Shown here: in pieces, positions 61,266 to 64,000 of the stretch
Numbering within the stretch: the stretch's first letter is position 1
Layout: each line of letters begins with the position of its first letter
Assembly: GCA_031367895.1 (NCBI GenBank)
Contig: JANLQP010000093.1
Coordinates: 1-64,000 of the forward strand
Source of the DNA: Ga0077555 sp031367895
GTDB taxonomy: Bacteria; Pseudomonadota; Alphaproteobacteria; Rhizobiales; Hyphomicrobiaceae
DNA length: 64,000 nt
Direction: 5' to 3'
Notes under the pieces: model-generated
The model's input: the letters and a program-made list of their open reading frames with translations, nothing else
The model's database searches: none
Told to the model about the DNA's origin: nothing
Position numbers and translations under genes: made by a program

Positions 61266-61733
61266 GCGATTATCGGTCCCATGCAAGTCTGCATGCGTTC
61301 CGCTTGGCACTACGGCTCCTGAATCAAGCCTGTGCATTGACGAATGCCCCCCAACGCCAGTTGCCGGCAACAGCGCCCCTCCATCGCAACCGGCGGTCAA
61401 AATCCGCGCCGCCGACGACGCGGTCCATGCTTCCACACTTGTTTGCGCGCGTTGCACTCCACAGAGCTTGGCACTGTGCTTGTGTCATCTCCATCTTGCG
61501 GTTTTGCGTGAGCGTTGCTTTTGATGGTCCTTCCGCCGCATACCCGTACGCGGGCAGCGGAGCTTAACCCGTAGAACGCGTCGACGGTCGAAAGAGTTCC
61601 GGTCTTGATCCGGTCGATCGCTCTCTGGCGCTGGGTCGGCCGCGTCCGATGTTTCAATGGCCAGCTGCAGCTTGCTCTCGGCAGCGAGACGGCTGAGAGT
61701 GCGCACGGTCACGTCTGTCATTGGAGCCGCATT
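61266..61733. other. Intergenic region between ABC and PrpF genes
   Basis: 468 bp between divergent genes. Open frames exist here but their codon use and products look random. No clear promoter, repeat or RNA gene is seen. AT-richer patches at about 61490-61530 may hold promoters. Confidence 0.5.
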
Positions 61734-62885
61734 ATGCCGCAAAATAAGCTTCCCGCCGTCTTCATGCGTGGTGGGACCTCGAAGGCCGTGATGTTCCATG
61801 CGCGCGACTTGCCGAAGTCCCGCGACGCGTGGGCGCCGATCTTCCTGTCGCTGATGGGTTCGCCTGATCCGAGCCTGCGCCAGCTCGACGGCATGGGCGG
61901 CGGCGTTTCCTCGCTGTCGAAGGTGTGCGTCATCGGCCCGCCAAGCCACCCGGACGCCGACGTCGATTACACCTTCGCGCAAATCCTGATCGATACGCCG
62001 CGCGTCGACTTCGGCATCAACTGCGGGAACATGTCGTCGGCGATCGGCCCGTTCGCGGTGGACGAGGGGCTGGTGCCGAAGCCCGCGGCCGGGCGCGACG
62101 CGGTGGTGCGGATCTACAATACGAATACCAAGAAAATCATCGTCGCGCGCTTCCCCATGGACGGCGACGTGGCGGCGGTGAATGGCGACATGGCGCTCGA
62201 TGGCGTGGCGGGCACGGGCGCGCCGATCCGGCTGGAGTTCATGCAACCAGGCGGCGCGCGCACCGGCAAGCTGCTGCCGACGGGCAAAGCGCTGGATCTC
62301 CTCGACGTGCCTGAGGTCGGGCGCATCGCGTGCAGCATGATCGACGCCGCGAATCCGTGCGTGCTGGTGTCGGCGAGCACAGTTGACGCGACCGCAACGG
62401 AGCGGCCGACCGAGATCGAGACCAACAAGGCGCTGATGGCAAAGCTGGAGACGATCCGGCGGCATGCCTCGGTGGCGATGGGGATCGCGCCGGATGTGGA
62501 GGCTGCAGGCAACATGAGTGCGCCGTTCATCGCGTTTGTCGCCGCGCCAACGGCCATGACGGCGCTTTCCGGGCGCATATTGACTCCGGCCGACATGGAC
62601 ATTTGTGTGCGGGTGATCTCGAGCGGGCAGCCGCACCGCGCGACGCCGCTGACGGGCGCAATGTGCCTCGCGGTTGCGACGCGGGTGCCGGGTTCGATCC
62701 CGTATGAGTTGGCGGCGAAGGGCGGCGATCCCGCAAAGATCCGCATCGCACACCCGTCGGGACTGATCGAGGTCGACGCCAAGGTGGAGCCCGGAAAAGC
62801 AGGCGCGGAACCGCACGCCGCGTATGCCGCGGTTTATCGCACTGCGCGGCGGCTGTTCGAGGGACGGGTCTTGTATCGGGAGTAA
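61734..62885 (+). CDS. PrpF-family isomerase / 4-oxalomesaconate tautomerase-like
   Basis: A 383-residue protein with the PrpF pattern: AVFMRGGTSKAVMF near the N-terminus, QLDGMGGGVSSLSKV, and FGINCGNMSSAIGPFAVDEGL. PrpF proteins use a diaminopimelate-epimerase-like fold to isomerise double bonds in small polycarboxylates, such as 2-methylaconitate or 4-oxalomesaconate. GGAG lies 8 nt before ATG 61734. It is followed by an MmgE/PrpD gene, which fits a small-acid catabolic pair. No prpB, prpC or acnD is in view. Confidence 0.88.
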   Translation: MPQNKLPAVFMRGGTSKAVMFHARDLPKSRDAWAPIFLSLMGSPDPSLRQLDGMGGGVSSLSKVCVIGPPSHPDADVDYTFAQILIDTPRVDFGINCGNMSSAIGPFAVDEGLVPKPAAGRDAVVRIYNTNTKKIIVARFPMDGDVAAVNGDMALDGVAGTGAPIRLEFMQPGGARTGKLLPTGKALDLLDVPEVGRIACSMIDAANPCVLVSASTVDATATERPTEIETNKALMAKLETIRRHASVAMGIAPDVEAAGNMSAPFIAFVAAPTAMTALSGRILTPADMDICVRVISSGQPHRATPLTGAMCLAVATRVPGSIPYELAAKGGDPAKIRIAHPSGLIEVDAKVEPGKAGAEPHAAYAAVYRTARRLFEGRVLYRE

Positions 62886-62990
62886 CCGCATGATCGCGGC
62901 GGTACGCGTCGGCCGCCATTCTCCGCTGTTGTCCGGACAAAGCTTCGCTTATCATCGGCGGGCTTCACTCCTGCCGCCGAGGCTTGCCCC

Positions 62991-64000
62991 ATGTCCGTCA
63001 CTTCAGAGCTTTGCGTAAAAATCGCCAAGACCAGTTATGCCGATCTTGGCGAACCGGCGCTGGCGGCAGCACGCCGGCTCGTGCTCGACGGTCTCGCCAT
63101 CGCGATCGCGGGCACGGAGGAAGAGGCGATCCAGATCCTCGCCGACCACTATCGCGAGCGGGGCAGCAAGCCTGAGGCAACCGCGATCGGTTGCGGCTAC
63201 AAGCTCGATCCTGTTTCGGCGGCGGCGCTGAACGGCGCAGCGATGCACGTGCTCGATTTCGAGCCGATGTGGAGCCCGGCGAACCATGCGCTCTCGACCA
63301 CGTTGGCCGCAGTGCTGGCGATCGCCGAGGCGAAGGGTGCCAGCGGGCGCGATATCCTGACAGCGCTGGTCAAGGGTGTGGAAATCCAGGGCTGGATCCG
63401 GCAGGCGTCCGGCCAGTACGAGGCGCAGACGATGCGCATTCATGCGCCGGGCGCGGCGGGTCCGTTCGGTGCGGCAGTGGCGGCGGGGCACATCCTCGGC
63501 CTGAATGAGGCGCAGATGGCGCACGCGATCGGGCTGGCCGCCTCGCGCGCGGCGTCGGTGCTCGCGAACGTCGGGACCATGACGAAATCGACGCATTGCG
63601 GACAGGCGGCGTCGCTCGGCCTGGAAGCGGCGATGCTGGCGAAGCGCGGCTTCACGGCGAACATGGACACGTTCGGCGCCAAGCAGGGCTACTGCGACAC
63701 GTATCATGATAATTTCCGCGCCGAGGAACTGCTGAACTATGGCAAGGCGCCGTTGCGGATCGTGTCGCCCGGCTACGCCATCAAGATGTTCCCGAGCCAG
63801 TTCGGCACGCACTTCGGCATCACCGCCGCGCTGGAGTTGCATGGCAAGATCCCGAAGGGCGCCAAGATCGCCCGCGTCAAGCTCACCGCGCCACCGATGA
63901 ACTACGTCAACCGTCCCAGCCCGAAGACCGGGCTCGATGGCAAGTTTTCGCTGCAATACACGGCGTCGTCGGCGCTGCTCGACGGCCGGGTCGGCATTCG
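62991..64000 (+). CDS. MmgE/PrpD-family protein, 5' part (continues past window)
   Basis: ATG 62991 with GAGG about 9 nt upstream opens a frame that runs off the right edge; 336 codons are visible. The start SVTSELCVKIAKTSYADLG and LVLDGLAIAIAGTEEEA match the N-terminal MmgE/PrpD helices. LNGAAMHVLDFEPMWSPANH replaces the usual HxxDYDD core, and STHCGQAASLGLEAAMLAKRGF is the typical mid-protein segment. It follows PrpF by 105 bp in the same direction. The substrate is a small carboxylate, not identified. Confidence 0.88.
   Translation, partial: MSVTSELCVKIAKTSYADLGEPALAAARRLVLDGLAIAIAGTEEEAIQILADHYRERGSKPEATAIGCGYKLDPVSAAALNGAAMHVLDFEPMWSPANHALSTTLAAVLAIAEAKGASGRDILTALVKGVEIQGWIRQASGQYEAQTMRIHAPGAAGPFGAAVAAGHILGLNEAQMAHAIGLAASRAASVLANVGTMTKSTHCGQAASLGLEAAMLAKRGFTANMDTFGAKQGYCDTYHDNFRAEELLNYGKAPLRIVSPGYAIKMFPSQFGTHFGITAALELHGKIPKGAKIARVKLTAPPMNYVNRPSPKTGLDGKFSLQYTASSALLDGRVGI

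Noticed and set aside
1..64000. tRNA, rRNA, CRISPR or riboswitch elements
   Set aside because: I looked for T-loop-like GTTCGANTC strings with flanking stems, regular spacer-repeat patterns and long conserved leaders and found none I could support. The GGTTCGATCCCG near 62696 lies inside the PrpF gene without a cloverleaf.

Overview
The window is a chromosomal segment of a high-GC alphaproteobacterium, most likely Hyphomicrobiales (Bradyrhizobiaceae/Xanthobacteraceae-like). The evidence is gene content and order: ctaC-ctaD-ctaB-coxF-ctaG-ctaE, DUF983-SURF1-thrC-M16-GNAT, and lspA-lipoprotein-M16-M16-pgi-mutL, all typical of that order. Because the DNA is GC-rich, long antisense open frames are everywhere. 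I annotated only frames supported by protein family resemblance, a plausible start and operon logic. I saw no rRNA, tRNA, CRISPR array, transposase or integrase.

Region 1 (1-12.1 kb) is mostly catabolic or accessory: an MFS transporter (cut by the left edge), an EthD-like protein, an MDR alcohol dehydrogenase, a GMC-oxidoreductase remnant, a MaoC-type dehydratase pair, a divergent Lrp regulator / MdeB-like 2-oxoacid dehydrogenase E1 pair, a PilZ protein, two LLM flavin monooxygenases, an SDR and a 3-hydroxyisobutyrate dehydrogenase. Region 2 (12.2-17.3 kb, minus strand) is a complete CUT1 sugar ABC importer: Tat-exported binding protein, two permeases, ATPase. It is interrupted between the second permease and the ATPase by a small cassette that looks like an orphan polymorphic-toxin C-terminal domain plus a DUF4279 protein.

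Region 3 (17.5-29 kb) holds a MATE exporter, BioY, lspA, a lipoprotein, a catalytic/non-catalytic M16 peptidase pair, pgi, an endonuclease-type mutL and two small envelope proteins. Region 4 (29-37.5 kb, minus strand) is the chain DUF983, SURF1, thrC, M16 peptidase, GNAT, 7TM-PAS-GGDEF-EAL. Several of its genes are joined by ATGA overlaps. Region 5 (37.5-50.4 kb) contains GntR/MmgE-PrpD/MFS, a three-gene envelope cluster of unknown function (Sel1-type membrane protein, Pro-rich membrane protein, binding-protein/OmpA fusion), RidA, AmtB, a di-haem peroxidase with a cupredoxin tail, and IalB.

Region 6 (51-57 kb) is the aa3 cytochrome oxidase operon. Its usual downstream partners (DUF983, SURF1, thrC...) lie in Region 4 in the opposite orientation. 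One inversion of about 37.46-56.85 kb would restore the usual order. Region 7 (57-64 kb) has a PagL-like lipid A deacylase, a Uma2 nuclease, 3-hydroxyisobutyryl-CoA hydrolase (which with the dehydrogenase at 11.2 kb gives two consecutive valine-degradation steps), an SbmA/YddA-type ABC protein, PrpF, and an MmgE/PrpD gene running off the right edge.

The most interesting features are the toxin/DUF4279 cassette inside the sugar importer, the unexplained envelope cluster at 41.2-45.8 kb, the apparent inversion of the cytochrome oxidase locus, and a small set of intergenic inverted repeats (815-886, 1573-1658, 10209-10238, 24676-24731, 37011-37067).
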